From contig NZ_JAFFPZ010000002.1 of the NCBI RefSeq assembly GCF_016918505.1, forward strand, positions 124,001 to 188,000: a stretch of 64,000 nt of DNA. The letters are read 5' to 3'. The notes beneath the pieces are model-generated. The model saw only the letters and a list, made by a program, of their open reading frames with translations. It did no database searches and was not told the DNA's origin. Shown piece after piece: positions 16,892 through 25,923 of this stretch. The DNA is from Desulforhopalus vacuolatus (GTDB lineage: Bacteria; Desulfobacterota; Desulfobulbia; Desulfobulbales; Desulfocapsaceae). The translations under genes were made by a program, and so were the position numbers. Each line of letters opens with the position of its first letter. The stretch's first letter is position 1.

Positions 16892-18079
16892 TCAGTTGCT
16901 GAACATGGACAGCAAAACACCTGCTGAAACGGCAGAGCCGATGACACCGGCCACGTTGGGACCCATGGCGTGCATCAGCAAAAAATTGCCCGGATCCGCT
17001 TTCTGACCTTCCACCTGAGAAACGCGGGCGGCCATTGGAACAGCGGAAACACCAGCTGAGCCGATGAGCGGGTTGATGTTCATATTAAACCATCTGTTCA
17101 TGGCTTTGGCGAGCAGTACGCCTGAGGCAGTGCCGATGGCAAAGGCGACAACGCCGAGTGTGAGGATTGCCAGCGTTTCTGGAATGAGGAAATGCTCTGC
17201 GGTGGCAGTGGCACCAACGGTAGTTCCGAGGAAAATGGTGACAATATTGATCAGCGCATTTTTCGCCGTATCTTCAAGACGGGCGGTAACGCCGCATTCA
17301 CGGAAAAGGTTGCCGAGCATCAGCATCCCGATCAGGGAGGCAGATGCCGGCACCATCAGGGTTACCAAAATAGTGACAACAATGGGAAAGATAATCTTTT
17401 CTTTCTTACTTACCTCGCGCAGCTGACTCATTTTGATGACCCGTTCCTTCTTTGTGGTCAGCAGGCGCATGATGGGCGGCTGAATAATCGGTACCAGCGC
17501 CATATAACTATAGGCTGCAATGGCGATGGGGCCGAGCATTTCAGGAGCCAGTCGAGAGCTGAGGAAGATGGCCGTCGGGCCGTCAGCCCCACCGATGATA
17601 CCGATGGATGCTGCCTGCTGTGCGGTGAAGAGTCCGGAGGCAATGGCACCGATAAAGGTAATAAAGATGCCAAACTGGGCCGCGGCGCCAAGCAGCAGTG
17701 ATTTGGGATTCGCAATCAGCGGGCCGAAGTCGGTCATTGCTCCAACCCCCATGAAGATGATCGGCGGGAAGATCCCGAGGTGGTCTCCCTGGAAGAGATA
17801 CCAGAGGAGTCCTCCCGGTTCCAGTGTCTCAATAACGTGGGTGGTTATCCCCCCCTGGATCACCTCTTTGATGTGCATTACCGGCTCGGCCATCAGATTG
17901 GCACCAGGCAGATTGGTGAGCAGGACGCCGAAAGCAATGGGCACCAGAAGCAGTGGTTCGAACTTTTTGACGATGGCGAGATAGAAGAGGAGGCAGGCAA
18001 TGGCGATCATGATCACCGAGCCGTAATTGAGTCCGGCAACGCCTGTATCCAGTAAAAAATTCTTTAATATTTCCAGCAT
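16892..18079 (-). CDS. mmdB: Na+-translocating decarboxylase beta subunit (methylmalonyl-CoA decarboxylase type)
   Basis: 395 residues with about nine to eleven hydrophobic segments, the size of OadB/MmdB/GcdB. It carries the re-entrant motif [15 protein letters not shown] with the essential Asp of the family, and conserved C-terminal [15 protein letters not shown]. The protein catalyses decarboxylation of carboxybiotin coupled to Na+ export across the inner membrane. It is the last gene of a four-gene set whose carboxyltransferase is of the acyl-CoA (PccB) type rather than the OadA type, which points to methylmalonyl-CoA as substrate. GAGGTG precedes the ATG; a terminator follows. Confidence 0.95.
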   Translation of the reverse strand: MLEILKNFLLDTGVAGLNYGSVIMIAIACLLFYLAIVKKFEPLLLVPIAFGVLLTNLPGANLMAEPVMHIKEVIQGGITTHVIETLEPGGLLWYLFQGDHLGIFPPIIFMGVGAMTDFGPLIANPKSLLLGAAAQFGIFITFIGAIASGLFTAQQAASIGIIGGADGPTAIFLSSRLAPEMLGPIAIAAYSYMALVPIIQPPIMRLLTTKKERVIKMSQLREVSKKEKIIFPIVVTILVTLMVPASASLIGMLMLGNLFRECGVTARLEDTAKNALINIVTIFLGTTVGATATAEHFLIPETLAILTLGVVAFAIGTASGVLLAKAMNRWFNMNINPLIGSAGVSAVPMAARVSQVEGQKADPGNFLLMHAMGPNVAGVIGSAVSAGVLLSMFSN

Positions 18080-18094
18080 GATTTCACCTCTCTG

Positions 18095-18490
18095 TCAAGC
18101 GGTGAGCTGAACTAAAATTTCTCCAGCATCGACGGATTGTCCTTTCACTACTTTCACTTCGGCAACTTTACCATCGGCGGGTGCCTGGATCTCATTTTCC
18201 ATTTTCATGGCTTCGAGCATCAGCAGAACATCTCCTTTTTTTACGGCCTGTCCGTTTTCACAGTTTATGCTGAGTACGGTCCCCGGCATTGGCGCAACGA
18301 TACGGCCGTCAGCGGAGTTATTGACCATGGCGGATGCCGCCGTCGGTCTGGGAGCAACAGCGGGTTGTGCAGCCTGATGCGGAGAGGCTGCGGGGACCGG
18401 TGCGACGGGAACTGCACCGGGGAAATTGCCGGTCTCTTCAATCTCTACTTCGTACTCTTTACCGTTTACCTTGACGCTGAAAGTTCTCAT
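18095..18490 (-). CDS. mmdC: Biotin carboxyl carrier subunit of the membrane decarboxylase
   Basis: 131 residues. The N-terminal part (MRTFSVKVNGKEYEVEIEE) is the OadA-tail/1.3S type, followed by a Pro/Ala linker (about 25-60) and a biotinyl domain with EAMKMEN, the biotin lysine being residue 96. It carries the carboxyl group from the cytosolic carboxyltransferase to the membrane beta subunit. It sits 15 bases upstream of the beta-subunit gene in the same operon. A GGA-rich site precedes the ATG. Confidence 0.95.
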   Translation of the reverse strand: MRTFSVKVNGKEYEVEIEETGNFPGAVPVAPVPAASPHQAAQPAVAPRPTAASAMVNNSADGRIVAPMPGTVLSINCENGQAVKKGDVLLMLEAMKMENEIQAPADGKVAEVKVVKGQSVDAGEILVQLTA

Positions 18491-18550
18491 TGTTTTTTCC
18501 TGAAGCTGTATTTTTTAAATGTAAAAGAGATGTTCTGTTTCAGTGGCGGG

Positions 18551-18949
18551 TTACAGACGTCGCTCAAGCTGATCAATAAGGCCTGCCTGAGACCAGCGCG
18601 GGTTAAAGTCCTGTACCCTGCGGATGTTACGGATAATCACCTTGTTGTTGTGGCTCGGTCGGATATAGAGGTCAATGGCGGCGGTGATGGCTGCAACTAC
18701 TTCATCCATCTCTTCATCAGCAGAAACGCTGCCGGTGATTTGTGTGGAGACAGAGGGCTCTGCCTCTGGCTTCTTTGCCAGCACCCGATTCATCAGAGAG
18801 ATGGCAAAGAGAAGGATGATGAGAGCCGTAAAGGTGATACCCATGCCCACAACGGTGGTGATCAGAGAGGCGTTCAGTTTGTCGCCTGCGCTGAGAGCCT
18901 CTATCCTGGAAGGGTCGGAGAATATCTCCATCAGTGTCTTTAAATCCAT
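18551..18949 (-). CDS. mmdD: OadG/MmdD-like membrane anchor subunit
   Basis: 132 residues. One membrane helix (about 28-52, ITTVVGMGITFTALIILLF) is followed by a charged/Pro linker, an alanine-rich helix (VVAAITAAIDLYI) and a C-terminal tail with PRWSQAGL. This is the layout of oxaloacetate decarboxylase gamma and methylmalonyl-CoA decarboxylase delta, which anchor the carboxyltransferase to the beta subunit and help assembly. The gene lies 11 bases downstream of the carboxyltransferase gene. GGAG precedes the start. Sequence conservation of this family is low, so the call leans on topology and position. Confidence 0.88.
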   Translation of the reverse strand: MDLKTLMEIFSDPSRIEALSAGDKLNASLITTVVGMGITFTALIILLFAISLMNRVLAKKPEAEPSVSTQITGSVSADEEMDEVVAAITAAIDLYIRPSHNNKVIIRNIRRVQDFNPRWSQAGLIDQLERRL

Positions 18950-18960
18950 GATGTTTCTCC

Positions 18961-20496
18961 TTACAGCGGCAGGTTGCAGTGTTTTTTACGGGGATGCTGC
19001 TGGCTCTTGCCTTCAAGCATATTGAAGGCATCGATGATTCTCAGGCGGGTAATTGCCGGCTCAATAACATCGTCGACATAGCCGCGTTCAGCAGCCTGAT
19101 ACGGAGAACCGAATTTCGTGCGATATTCAGCGAGCAGTTTCGCCCGGGTGGCTTCTTTGTCTTTGGCTTTGGCAATCTCATGTTTGTATACAATATTTAC
19201 CGCACCTTCCGGTCCCATGACTGCAACCTCAGCCGACGGCCATGCAAAAACAAGGTCAGCACCGAGGGATTTGGAGCACATGGCAATATAGGCTCCGCCG
19301 TATGCCTTGCGTACGATGATAGAAACCTTGGGGACCGTCGCCTCGGAGAAGGCATAGAGCATTTTCGCACCGTGGCGGATAATCCCGTTGTGCTCCTGAG
19401 AGGTGCCTGGCAGGAAACCGGGGACATCAACGAGGGTGAGCAGCGGAATATTAAAGGCGTCGCAGGTGCGGATGAAGCGTGCGGCCTTGTCGGAGGCGTT
19501 CATGTCAAGGCAGCCGGCCATGACATTTGGCTGGTTGGCGACAATTCCCACGGAGGCACCGTTGATGCGGCAAAAGCCGGTGATAATATTGCAGGCGTAG
19601 AAATTCATATAAGGGATGAAGGCCTGGTCATCCACCAGCTGATAGATGATCTCCATCATGTCATACGCTTTGTTGATATTGGCGGGTATGATGTCGTTGA
19701 GTGCTTCTACCCGGGCGTTGATATTTCCGCTTACCTCAAAACGTGGCGCTCGTGCCAGATTGTTGGGGGGCAGATATTGAAGAAGTTCACGGATGGAGTT
19801 AATGCACTCCTGTTCGTTTGGCATATAGAAATGGGCATTGCCACTGACGCTGTTGTGAAGCATGGCGCCGCCGAGGTTTTCGGCACTGATCTCTTCGCCG
19901 GTCACCGTTTTAATAACCTGTGGTCCGGTGATGAACATCTGGGATGTGCCGTCCACCATGAAAATAAAGTCGGTAAGAGCCGGAGAATATACTGCACCAC
20001 CGGCACAGGGTCCGAGAATGGCGGTGATCTGTGGGATTACTCCAGAGTAGGAAGCATGCTTGTAGAAGATATTGCCGTAGCCGTTGAGCGCGTCCACTGC
20101 TTCCTGAATCCGCGCCCCGCCAGAGTCGTTGAGGCCGACGATGGGAGCACCAATCTTGGCAGCGGCATCCATGGCGGAACATATTTTGGCGGAATGCATT
20201 TCACCGAGGGAGCCGCCGGTGATAGTGAAATCCTGGCTGTGGGCATAGACGATACGACCGTAGATCTGACCATAGCCGGTAACAACTGACTCCGCCTGAT
20301 ATTTGCGGCCGTCACTGTGGCGGGCGCGGACAAAAGCGTCCATTTCAACGAAAGTTCCCTCATCGAAGAGGAGATAGAGCCGTTCTCGGGCGGTAAGCTT
20401 TCCCTTGGCATGCTGGGTCTCAATACGTTTAAGGCCTCCCCCCAGTTCTATCTCCTGGCGTTTTTCCAGCAGCTGCTGGCGCTTTTCCTCAGACAT
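18961..20496 (-). CDS. mmdA: Methylmalonyl-CoA decarboxylase alpha (acyl-CoA carboxyltransferase)
   Basis: 511 residues from MSEEKRQQLLEKR with GGAG upstream. It is a paralogue of the 12S-type gene at 4246-5799: AKGKLTARERL, NDSGGARIQEA, GPCAGGAVYSPALTDF, VDVPGFLPG and a C-terminal KKHCNLPL. It transfers the carboxyl of an acyl-CoA, most likely (S)-methylmalonyl-CoA, to the biotin protein. It heads the operon mmdA-mmdD-mmdC-mmdB, which together make a Na+-pumping decarboxylase. A glutaconyl-CoA decarboxylase is the main alternative; the mutase and epimerase neighbours favour methylmalonyl-CoA. Confidence 0.93.
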   Translation of the reverse strand: MSEEKRQQLLEKRQEIELGGGLKRIETQHAKGKLTARERLYLLFDEGTFVEMDAFVRARHSDGRKYQAESVVTGYGQIYGRIVYAHSQDFTITGGSLGEMHSAKICSAMDAAAKIGAPIVGLNDSGGARIQEAVDALNGYGNIFYKHASYSGVIPQITAILGPCAGGAVYSPALTDFIFMVDGTSQMFITGPQVIKTVTGEEISAENLGGAMLHNSVSGNAHFYMPNEQECINSIRELLQYLPPNNLARAPRFEVSGNINARVEALNDIIPANINKAYDMMEIIYQLVDDQAFIPYMNFYACNIITGFCRINGASVGIVANQPNVMAGCLDMNASDKAARFIRTCDAFNIPLLTLVDVPGFLPGTSQEHNGIIRHGAKMLYAFSEATVPKVSIIVRKAYGGAYIAMCSKSLGADLVFAWPSAEVAVMGPEGAVNIVYKHEIAKAKDKEATRAKLLAEYRTKFGSPYQAAERGYVDDVIEPAITRLRIIDAFNMLEGKSQQHPRKKHCNLPL

Positions 20497-20561
20497 AAAT
20501 ATCTCCTGCAAAAAAAAGAGTTGAATAAACACGAATGTTTATCTCTGCGTAAAATGTGTCG

Positions 20562-20589
20562 AATTTAATCTTCTCAAGAGAGAAGTCAA
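20562..20589 (-). promoter_or_regulatory. Candidate sigma-70 promoter of the decarboxylase operon
   Basis: On the minus strand TTGACT, 16 bases, TAAATT lies 66 bases upstream of the mmdA ATG. It is in the 314-base divergent gap (20497-20810) to acuI; nothing else was recognised in that gap. Confidence 0.45.
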
Positions 20590-20810
20590 GCACAAAAGGA
20601 GCGACTTCTGCTTCTTCAGAACATCGAAAATATTGTCGTACAAACCAATAAAGAGAGTCTTTCGGAAGGAAATAAAAAGAGGAAATATCAGGGCAGAGCA
20701 GGCAGGGGAGTGAAAAAAATAAGGATGAAGTAAATTTTTCTCTCGTGTAACATATTTTTATCATCTCGGGGATGGGTTGGATACTCCGAATAACTCTCAA
20801 GGAGAAAGAT

Positions 20811-21815
20811 ATGACTGTCAATACTTTTAAAGCACTGGTGGTTCGTGAAAGCGAAGGTGGTACATTTACACGTGCTGTTGAAGAACGTAATATCAGTGAT
20901 CTGCCCGATGGGGACGTTTTGATTCGGGTTATCTGGTCCTCCCTTAATTATAAAGATGCACTTTCCGCTACCGGTAATCACGGCGTGACGAGGCACTTTC
21001 CGCATACGCCGGGAATTGACTGTGCCGGAGAAGTCGTGCAGAGCAGTGACGAGCATTTCAAACCGGGTGATCGTGTGCTTGTGACCAGTTATGATCTCGG
21101 CATGAATACCGACGGTGGTTTTGCCGAATACGTGCGTGTTCCGTCCGGCTGGGTTGTTCAAAGGCCCGCAGGACTTACCGCGAAAGAGGCAATGATTTAT
21201 GGTACTGCCGGGTTTACCGCCGGATTGTCGGTCTATGCCCTCAACGAACGTCTTTCACCTGAAGCAGCCGGAGAGAGAGAAGTTCTTGTTACCGGAGCAA
21301 CCGGCGGGGTTGGTTCCGTCGCGGTGGCACTGCTCGCAAAGCTTGGCTATCGGGTGACAGCGGTTACAGGCAAGGCGGAGGCTGCGGAATATCTGCGCGG
21401 ACTTGGTGCTTATAACATCTGCTCAAGAGAAGATGTGACTGCCGGGAATGACCGTCCGCTGATGAAACCCCGCTGGGCCGGGGTTATTGACTGTGTGGGC
21501 GGAGAGATGCTCACCGCCGCCATCAAGGCCACTGCACCGATGGGAGTAGTTACCTGTTGTGGGAATGTTGCCTCTCCAGATCTTCCTCTCAACGTTTTTC
21601 CTTTTATCCTTCGCGGGGTAACCCTTGTGGGGATCGATTCCCAGAACTGCTCCATGGAGCGGCGGCTTAAGGTCTGGGAGAGACTGGCCGGCCTGTGGAA
21701 GCTGGAAGGCCTTGAAGACCTGAGCCACGAAGTAACCCTTGAAGGTCTTGATGACCAGATTGACCTTATATTGAAGGGAGGTCAGCGCGGTCGAGTGATC
21801 GTGAACCTTGGCTGA
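20811..21815 (+). CDS. acuI: Acrylyl-CoA reductase (NADPH) / YhdH-AcuI family
   Basis: 334 residues from MTVNTFKALVV, with GGAG upstream; an in-frame ATG at 20772 lacks a site. A medium-chain reductase without the catalytic zinc cysteine pattern: SLNYKDALSATG, PGIDCAGEV, the GATGGVGSVA nucleotide loop in the Rossmann domain, and a C-terminal GRVIVNLG. AcuI reduces acryloyl-CoA to propionyl-CoA with NADPH and can detoxify it. The propionate gene context fits well. Some homologues are general quinone or enone reductases. The next gene starts four bases after the stop, implying coupled translation. Confidence 0.88.
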   Translation: MTVNTFKALVVRESEGGTFTRAVEERNISDLPDGDVLIRVIWSSLNYKDALSATGNHGVTRHFPHTPGIDCAGEVVQSSDEHFKPGDRVLVTSYDLGMNTDGGFAEYVRVPSGWVVQRPAGLTAKEAMIYGTAGFTAGLSVYALNERLSPEAAGEREVLVTGATGGVGSVAVALLAKLGYRVTAVTGKAEAAEYLRGLGAYNICSREDVTAGNDRPLMKPRWAGVIDCVGGEMLTAAIKATAPMGVVTCCGNVASPDLPLNVFPFILRGVTLVGIDSQNCSMERRLKVWERLAGLWKLEGLEDLSHEVTLEGLDDQIDLILKGGQRGRVIVNLG

Positions 21816-21819
21816 AGTT

Positions 21820-22785
21820 ATGAATGAAACGGGAAAAACAGGTCTTGTCTGTGATGAGCGCTGCCTGCTTCACGATACCGGTGACCATCATCCCGAGTCG
21901 GCGAGTCGGTTGCGTGCTGTCTATGCCTGGCTCAAGGAGAGCGGACTGGCTGCGCAGCTGGTACCGATAGAGGCGCAGCCGGCAAACCAGCGCTGGATTG
22001 AGGCTGTACACAATATCCATTATATTCGCAAATTTGAAGACGCCTGCCTCTATGGACTGCCGGACTTTGAGCATACCGACAACGTTATTTGCCGTGACAG
22101 CTATGATGCCGCGCTGCTCTCTGCGGGTGGGGTGCTGGAGGCAGTAGATGCTGTGGTATCCGGCCGGCTCGACCGGGTTTTCTGCGCGCTCCGGCCGCCG
22201 GGACATCACGCCGAAAGAGATAAATCGATGGGCTTCTGCTATTTCAACAACGTTGCCATTGCCGCCCGTTACCTGCAGCTGCAGCATGGCATAGAGAAAG
22301 TGGCAATCATTGATTTTGATGTTCATCATGGCAACGGAATTCAACATATCTTTGAGGAAGATCCCACCGTTCTTTACTGTTCTTTGCATGAACATCCGTC
22401 CTTTGCCTGGCCCGGGACGGGACGTGATTTTGAGGAAGGGAAGGGGGAGGGGGAGGGCTTTACCTTTAACGTGCCGGTGCTGCCGGGGCGTGGCGATAAG
22501 GAGTATCGCAAGGCAGTGGAGATGCGGATCAAGCCAAAGGTGAAGGCCTTTCAACCCGAGTTTCTCCTGGTTGCCATGGGGTTTGATGCCCATGCAGATG
22601 ATCTCATGGCAGATATCCAGTTAACGGCAGAGGGTTTCGATTTTCTGTCGAGAACGGTAGTAGAGCTGGCGGAGTGCTGCACCGGTGGTCGGGTTATTTC
22701 GGTTCTTGAGGGGGGGTATAATCCGCTGACATTACCCCGCCTTGTAGAGAGTCATCTGCGAATTCTTGCCGGACTGGAAAAATGA
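21820..22785 (+). CDS. acuC: Histone deacetylase family protein (AcuC-like)
   Basis: 321 residues from the ATG at 21820; a TTG at 21808 overlapping acuI is an alternative. The zinc amidohydrolase motifs are intact: RPPGHHAE with tandem active-site histidines, DFDVHHGNG with metal Asp and His, GFDAHADD with the second metal Asp, and the C-terminal LEGGYN. Bacterial members deacetylate proteins such as acyl-CoA synthetases (AcuC) or small acetylated amines. The neighbour AcuB-like gene supports the AcuC assignment and a link to control of acyl-CoA metabolism by acetylation. Confidence 0.9.
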   Translation: MNETGKTGLVCDERCLLHDTGDHHPESASRLRAVYAWLKESGLAAQLVPIEAQPANQRWIEAVHNIHYIRKFEDACLYGLPDFEHTDNVICRDSYDAALLSAGGVLEAVDAVVSGRLDRVFCALRPPGHHAERDKSMGFCYFNNVAIAARYLQLQHGIEKVAIIDFDVHHGNGIQHIFEEDPTVLYCSLHEHPSFAWPGTGRDFEEGKGEGEGFTFNVPVLPGRGDKEYRKAVEMRIKPKVKAFQPEFLLVAMGFDAHADDLMADIQLTAEGFDFLSRTVVELAECCTGGRVISVLEGGYNPLTLPRLVESHLRILAGLEK

Positions 22786-22815
22786 GAAGAGGTTTCCTGC
22801 GTATGGAGGTGGAAC

Positions 22816-23496
22816 ATGTTTGTCAGAGATAAAATGGTAACAGAACTGGTTGTGGTCAGCCCGCAGGATACGATTCTCGGGACGCGCCGGTTGATGATAG
22901 AGAAGCAGATTCGGCACATGCCGGTGGTGGAAGACGGCAGGCTGGTTGGTATTGTTACTGACCGGGATATTCGTGATGCCATGCCCTCTCTTCTGTTTGA
23001 AGAGGGAGTAGAACCTGAGGTGTGTAAGGAGATTGCTGAGCATATAATCTCCGATATCATGACCCCTGATCCGATTACCATCAGCGTGGTGCATACTCTG
23101 CAGGATGCGCTGTTGATAATGTATCATAAAAAGGTCGGTGCTTTTCCGGTGGTGGATGAAGAGGGACATCTGCTGGGGATTATCGCTATCCGCGATATTC
23201 TCAAGGCTTTTATCAACCTGCTCAATATCGAAGAGCCGGGAACGTTGCTCTGCGTGGTTGTAGAGGAGAAGCCGGGGCAGATGAAGAAGGTGGTGGATGT
23301 GATTACCGAGGAGAATATCAGTCTCGGGAGTGTGTTGGTGGCCCGTTACTGGGATGAAGACCACCGGGCTCTTTTCCCCTATCTGCTGACCTGTAATGTG
23401 GCAACCGTCAAGCGTAAATTGATGGATCTGGGCTTCGAGTTGATTGAGCCGATGGATATGCTGCTTGATCAGGTGCCGGTAAACGAAAAAGAGTAA
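22816..23496 (+). CDS. acuB: CBS-pair and ACT domain protein (AcuB-like)
   Basis: 226 residues, GGAGGTG upstream. Two CBS motifs are visible: residues 1-60 (FVRDKMVTELVVVSP ... LVGIVTDRDIRDAM) and 76-132 (ISDIMTPDPITIS ... LLGIIAIRDILKAF). The remainder forms an ACT-like domain (LCVVVEEKPGQMKKVVDVI). The order CBS-CBS-ACT matches AcuB, which regulates acetoin or acetyl-CoA metabolism in Bacillus; CBS pairs bind adenine nucleotides. It is the third gene of the acuI-acuC-acuB unit and converges on rnd. Confidence 0.88.
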   Translation: MFVRDKMVTELVVVSPQDTILGTRRLMIEKQIRHMPVVEDGRLVGIVTDRDIRDAMPSLLFEEGVEPEVCKEIAEHIISDIMTPDPITISVVHTLQDALLIMYHKKVGAFPVVDEEGHLLGIIAIRDILKAFINLLNIEEPGTLLCVVVEEKPGQMKKVVDVITEENISLGSVLVARYWDEDHRALFPYLLTCNVATVKRKLMDLGFELIEPMDMLLDQVPVNEKE

Positions 23497-23654
23497 ACTT
23501 TTGACCTGTTTCTCTTCTTATGAGCACTTTGCTGAGAGCAGGGACTGTCGGCGTGGGGAAATTGTAAAAATAAAAAAGGTCATTGGTAAATATAATGACA
23601 AGGATTTTATCCGGCCTGGCTGCTATCGCATTCTTGAAAATCAGGCGGGTTACT

Positions 23655-24785
23655 TCACTGAACTAAACGGAAGAAGTCCGTCAGAAATTCTCTGCGCCAG
23701 CCCTGTTGCTGGCGCAGAGCTGTATTCTTATTGTCTTTTTTACTGCAGAGAAAACGCGTTAATGTCTTTATCTCTCCGTTGTTTCCGAGCAGGCCGGGCG
23801 CGACTCCGAGAGTCTCACCGGTGGTATCAATATAGTCGTGCAGTTCCACCAGCATTTTCTCTTCCTGCCGATTCATCTTTTTCGGCCGTTTTTCACCGGG
23901 AAGAGACGGTTCACCTTCCGTCCGCCATTTCGCCAGCAGAGCAATAAGTTCATCGCCGTAATGCTGGCAGGCCTTGTCGGAGATGGCAGTTCGCTCTTTC
24001 AACTCACTGCGGGATACGGGCAGGGTATTGCAGATATCGCACAGAATATTATCTTGGAGAATATGGCCGCGCGGGCGGTCAAGGGTCTCGGCGGTTTCTT
24101 CCCGCCACTCGGCAAGACGGCGTAGAACTTCACGGGCTTTTGGGAGCAGATGACGTCCGGCTTTAATCTTTTTGCTGCGGTCGGTGCGCAGAAAGGTATT
24201 GTAGTTTTTCGGATGGTCAAGAAGTTCCATCTCCTCTACCAGCCATTTTTTCACTGCGGGTTCAGCAATGCGGGAAAACAGAAGTACTCGCACTGCGCGC
24301 AGATAACGGACGTCATCCTGAGCGTAGTATACCTGTTTCTCTGTGAGCGGACGTTTGAGCCAGTTGGTGCGGGTTTCGGTTTTGTCGAGATGGATGTTGA
24401 GCAGACTCTCCACGAGATTGCAAAGTGAAAGAGTGGCTGGAAAACCGGCAAAACCTGCAGCGAGACGGGTGTCAAAGATGTTGCACGGTGTCGCACCCGT
24501 GGCCTGGACGAGAATACTCATATCCTGGGATGCATCATGGAAAATCTTCACCACTCTCTTGTCGGCGAGCAGGTCGCCCAGGGGGGAGAGGTCGGTGATG
24601 GCCAGCGGGTCGATAAGAAAGCAGGCCTCGTCGGAAAGACCAAGCTGAATAAGGCCGAGACGGGGAAAAAATGTTCGTTCCCAGAGAAATTCAGTGTCCA
24701 GTGCCACGGCGTCCATGGTCCTGGCGTATTCCATGAGCTGTGCCAGGTCTTCGTTGTTGTCGATAATGGTTTTGAGTGCTCTCAT
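23655..24785 (-). CDS. rnd: Ribonuclease D
   Basis: 376 residues from MRALKTIIDNN, close to the E. coli length of 375; a longer frame to 24899 adds residues unlike the family. The DEDDy exonuclease motifs are present: ALDTEFLWE, FHDASQDM and YYAQDDVRYL. Two HRDC-like helical regions follow. It trims the 3' ends of tRNA precursors and structured RNAs. A 12-bp perfect inverted repeat lies in its last codons. It converges with acuB. The ribosome binding site is weak (GGAAC), so the start is moderately certain. Confidence 0.92.
   Translation of the reverse strand: MRALKTIIDNNEDLAQLMEYARTMDAVALDTEFLWERTFFPRLGLIQLGLSDEACFLIDPLAITDLSPLGDLLADKRVVKIFHDASQDMSILVQATGATPCNIFDTRLAAGFAGFPATLSLCNLVESLLNIHLDKTETRTNWLKRPLTEKQVYYAQDDVRYLRAVRVLLFSRIAEPAVKKWLVEEMELLDHPKNYNTFLRTDRSKKIKAGRHLLPKAREVLRRLAEWREETAETLDRPRGHILQDNILCDICNTLPVSRSELKERTAISDKACQHYGDELIALLAKWRTEGEPSLPGEKRPKKMNRQEEKMLVELHDYIDTTGETLGVAPGLLGNNGEIKTLTRFLCSKKDNKNTALRQQQGWRREFLTDFFRLVQ
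23690..23719. repeat. Perfect 12-bp inverted repeat in the 3' end of rnd
   Basis: CTCTGCGCCAGC and GCTGGCGCAGAG are separated by CCTGTT. It lies inside the rnd coding sequence, about 190 bases downstream of the convergent acuB gene. A T-rich stretch on the plus strand begins about 15 bases later, so it may stop plus-strand transcripts or stabilise their ends; it is not a textbook terminator. Confidence 0.5.
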
Positions 24786-24956
24786 GAGTTCCAGGCTGGT
24801 TCTGTAATCAAGCTGTTGGTTACGTACATTTATCTTCAGGAACCCTTTCGTTCGTAGAAGTTGAACATCTAAAAAGCCACACCGTTGATGAAAAGACAAG
24901 TCTTATTCCCGAAGCGGGGAATTTCACAAAGATTGCGCATGGCATGGTCCCCTGTA

Positions 24957-24985
24957 TTGACTTCCGGCCAGTTTCGCTTTAGATT
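24957..24985 (+). promoter_or_regulatory. Candidate sigma-70 promoter of the mla operon
   Basis: TTGACT, 17 bases, TAGATT lies about 140 bases upstream of mlaE in the 340-base divergent gap between rnd and mlaE (24786-25125). The gap shows nothing else I recognise. Confidence 0.35.
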
Positions 24986-25125
24986 TGCGGCTTGTATTGT
25001 CTGCACCTTGAAAGGGGAAGTCTCTTTTCTGATTTCATTGTTGTCGGCAATTTCTTTCTGCAGATTTTTCCGGGATCGAAGCTGGTTCCATCTATTTCCC
25101 CGGCTCTGGAGGTTGTATAGATCAT

Positions 25126-25914
25126 ATGTCTAATCCACTGGCGCGACTCGGCGATACAGGCCTCTATATACTTGAGGATCTTGGCTGGATGACGAACTTC
25201 TTTTTTCAGTCAGTCCTCGGTATTTTCAAACGCCCATTTCGTTTCTCAGAACTGCTCAGGCAGATCAATTTCATTGGCTCAGGGTCGATAGTGGTTATTT
25301 TTTTCACTGCGCTTTCCACCGGAATGGTGCTGGGGCTGCAGGGCTACTACTCACTTAATCGCTTCGGTGCCGACGGTTTTCTCGGTTCAGCCGTCTCGCT
25401 TTCTATTATTATGGAACTTGGGCCTGTGCTTACGGCATTGATGGTGGCAGGCCGGGCTGGCTCGGCAATGTCTGCTGAGCTCGGGATCATGCGGATCTCA
25501 GAGCAGATTGATGCTCTGCAGTGCATGGCGGTTGATCCCTATCGCTATCTTATTACCCCTAAATTCCTTGCGGCATTGATTTCCATCCCGCTGCTCACCG
25601 CGCTTTTTGATGTGGTGGGAATCTTTGGTGGTTACCTCGCCGGGGTGAGCATGATGGGAGTGAGCCCCGGAGCATATTACGAGGGGATGCGCAGCAGTGT
25701 TACGAATCATGACATCTGGCTGGGGGTTGTGAAATCATTCGTCTTTGCCGGCCTTGTCGTGTGGATCTGCTGTGGTCGTGGATTTTTCGTGCAGCAGATT
25801 CGCGGTGCCGGATTTGGTGCAGAATCGGTGAGCCGAATGACGACTCAGGCGGTGGTTCTTTCCTCCATCTCTGTACTGGTCTTCGATTATCTCCTGACCG
25901 CAGTCTTGCTCTGA
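25126..25914 (+). CDS. mlaE: MlaE-type permease of a phospholipid-transport ABC system
   Basis: 262 residues with five to six hydrophobic segments, the usual MlaE size. The family signatures ELGPVLTALMVAGRAGSAM and AELGIMRISEQIDAL are clear. It forms the inner-membrane dimer of the Mla complex, which moves phospholipids between the inner and outer membranes. It heads an operon with the ATPase, the MCE protein and the periplasmic carrier. GGAGG lies 12 bases before the ATG. Confidence 0.95.
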   Translation: MSNPLARLGDTGLYILEDLGWMTNFFFQSVLGIFKRPFRFSELLRQINFIGSGSIVVIFFTALSTGMVLGLQGYYSLNRFGADGFLGSAVSLSIIMELGPVLTALMVAGRAGSAMSAELGIMRISEQIDALQCMAVDPYRYLITPKFLAALISIPLLTALFDVVGIFGGYLAGVSMMGVSPGAYYEGMRSSVTNHDIWLGVVKSFVFAGLVVWICCGRGFFVQQIRGAGFGAESVSRMTTQAVVLSSISVLVFDYLLTAVLL

Positions 25915-25923
25915 GGGGAAATT

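Noticed and set aside
18979-20289. Long plus-strand open frame (436 codons) opposite mmdA
   Set aside because: It is the antisense shadow of a clearly conserved carboxyltransferase gene; the product has no recognisable motifs and no ribosome binding site.
23501-23947. Plus-strand frame of 148 codons between acuB and rnd
   Set aside because: Its second half overlaps conserved rnd sequence on the other strand and no family or ribosome binding site is visible.
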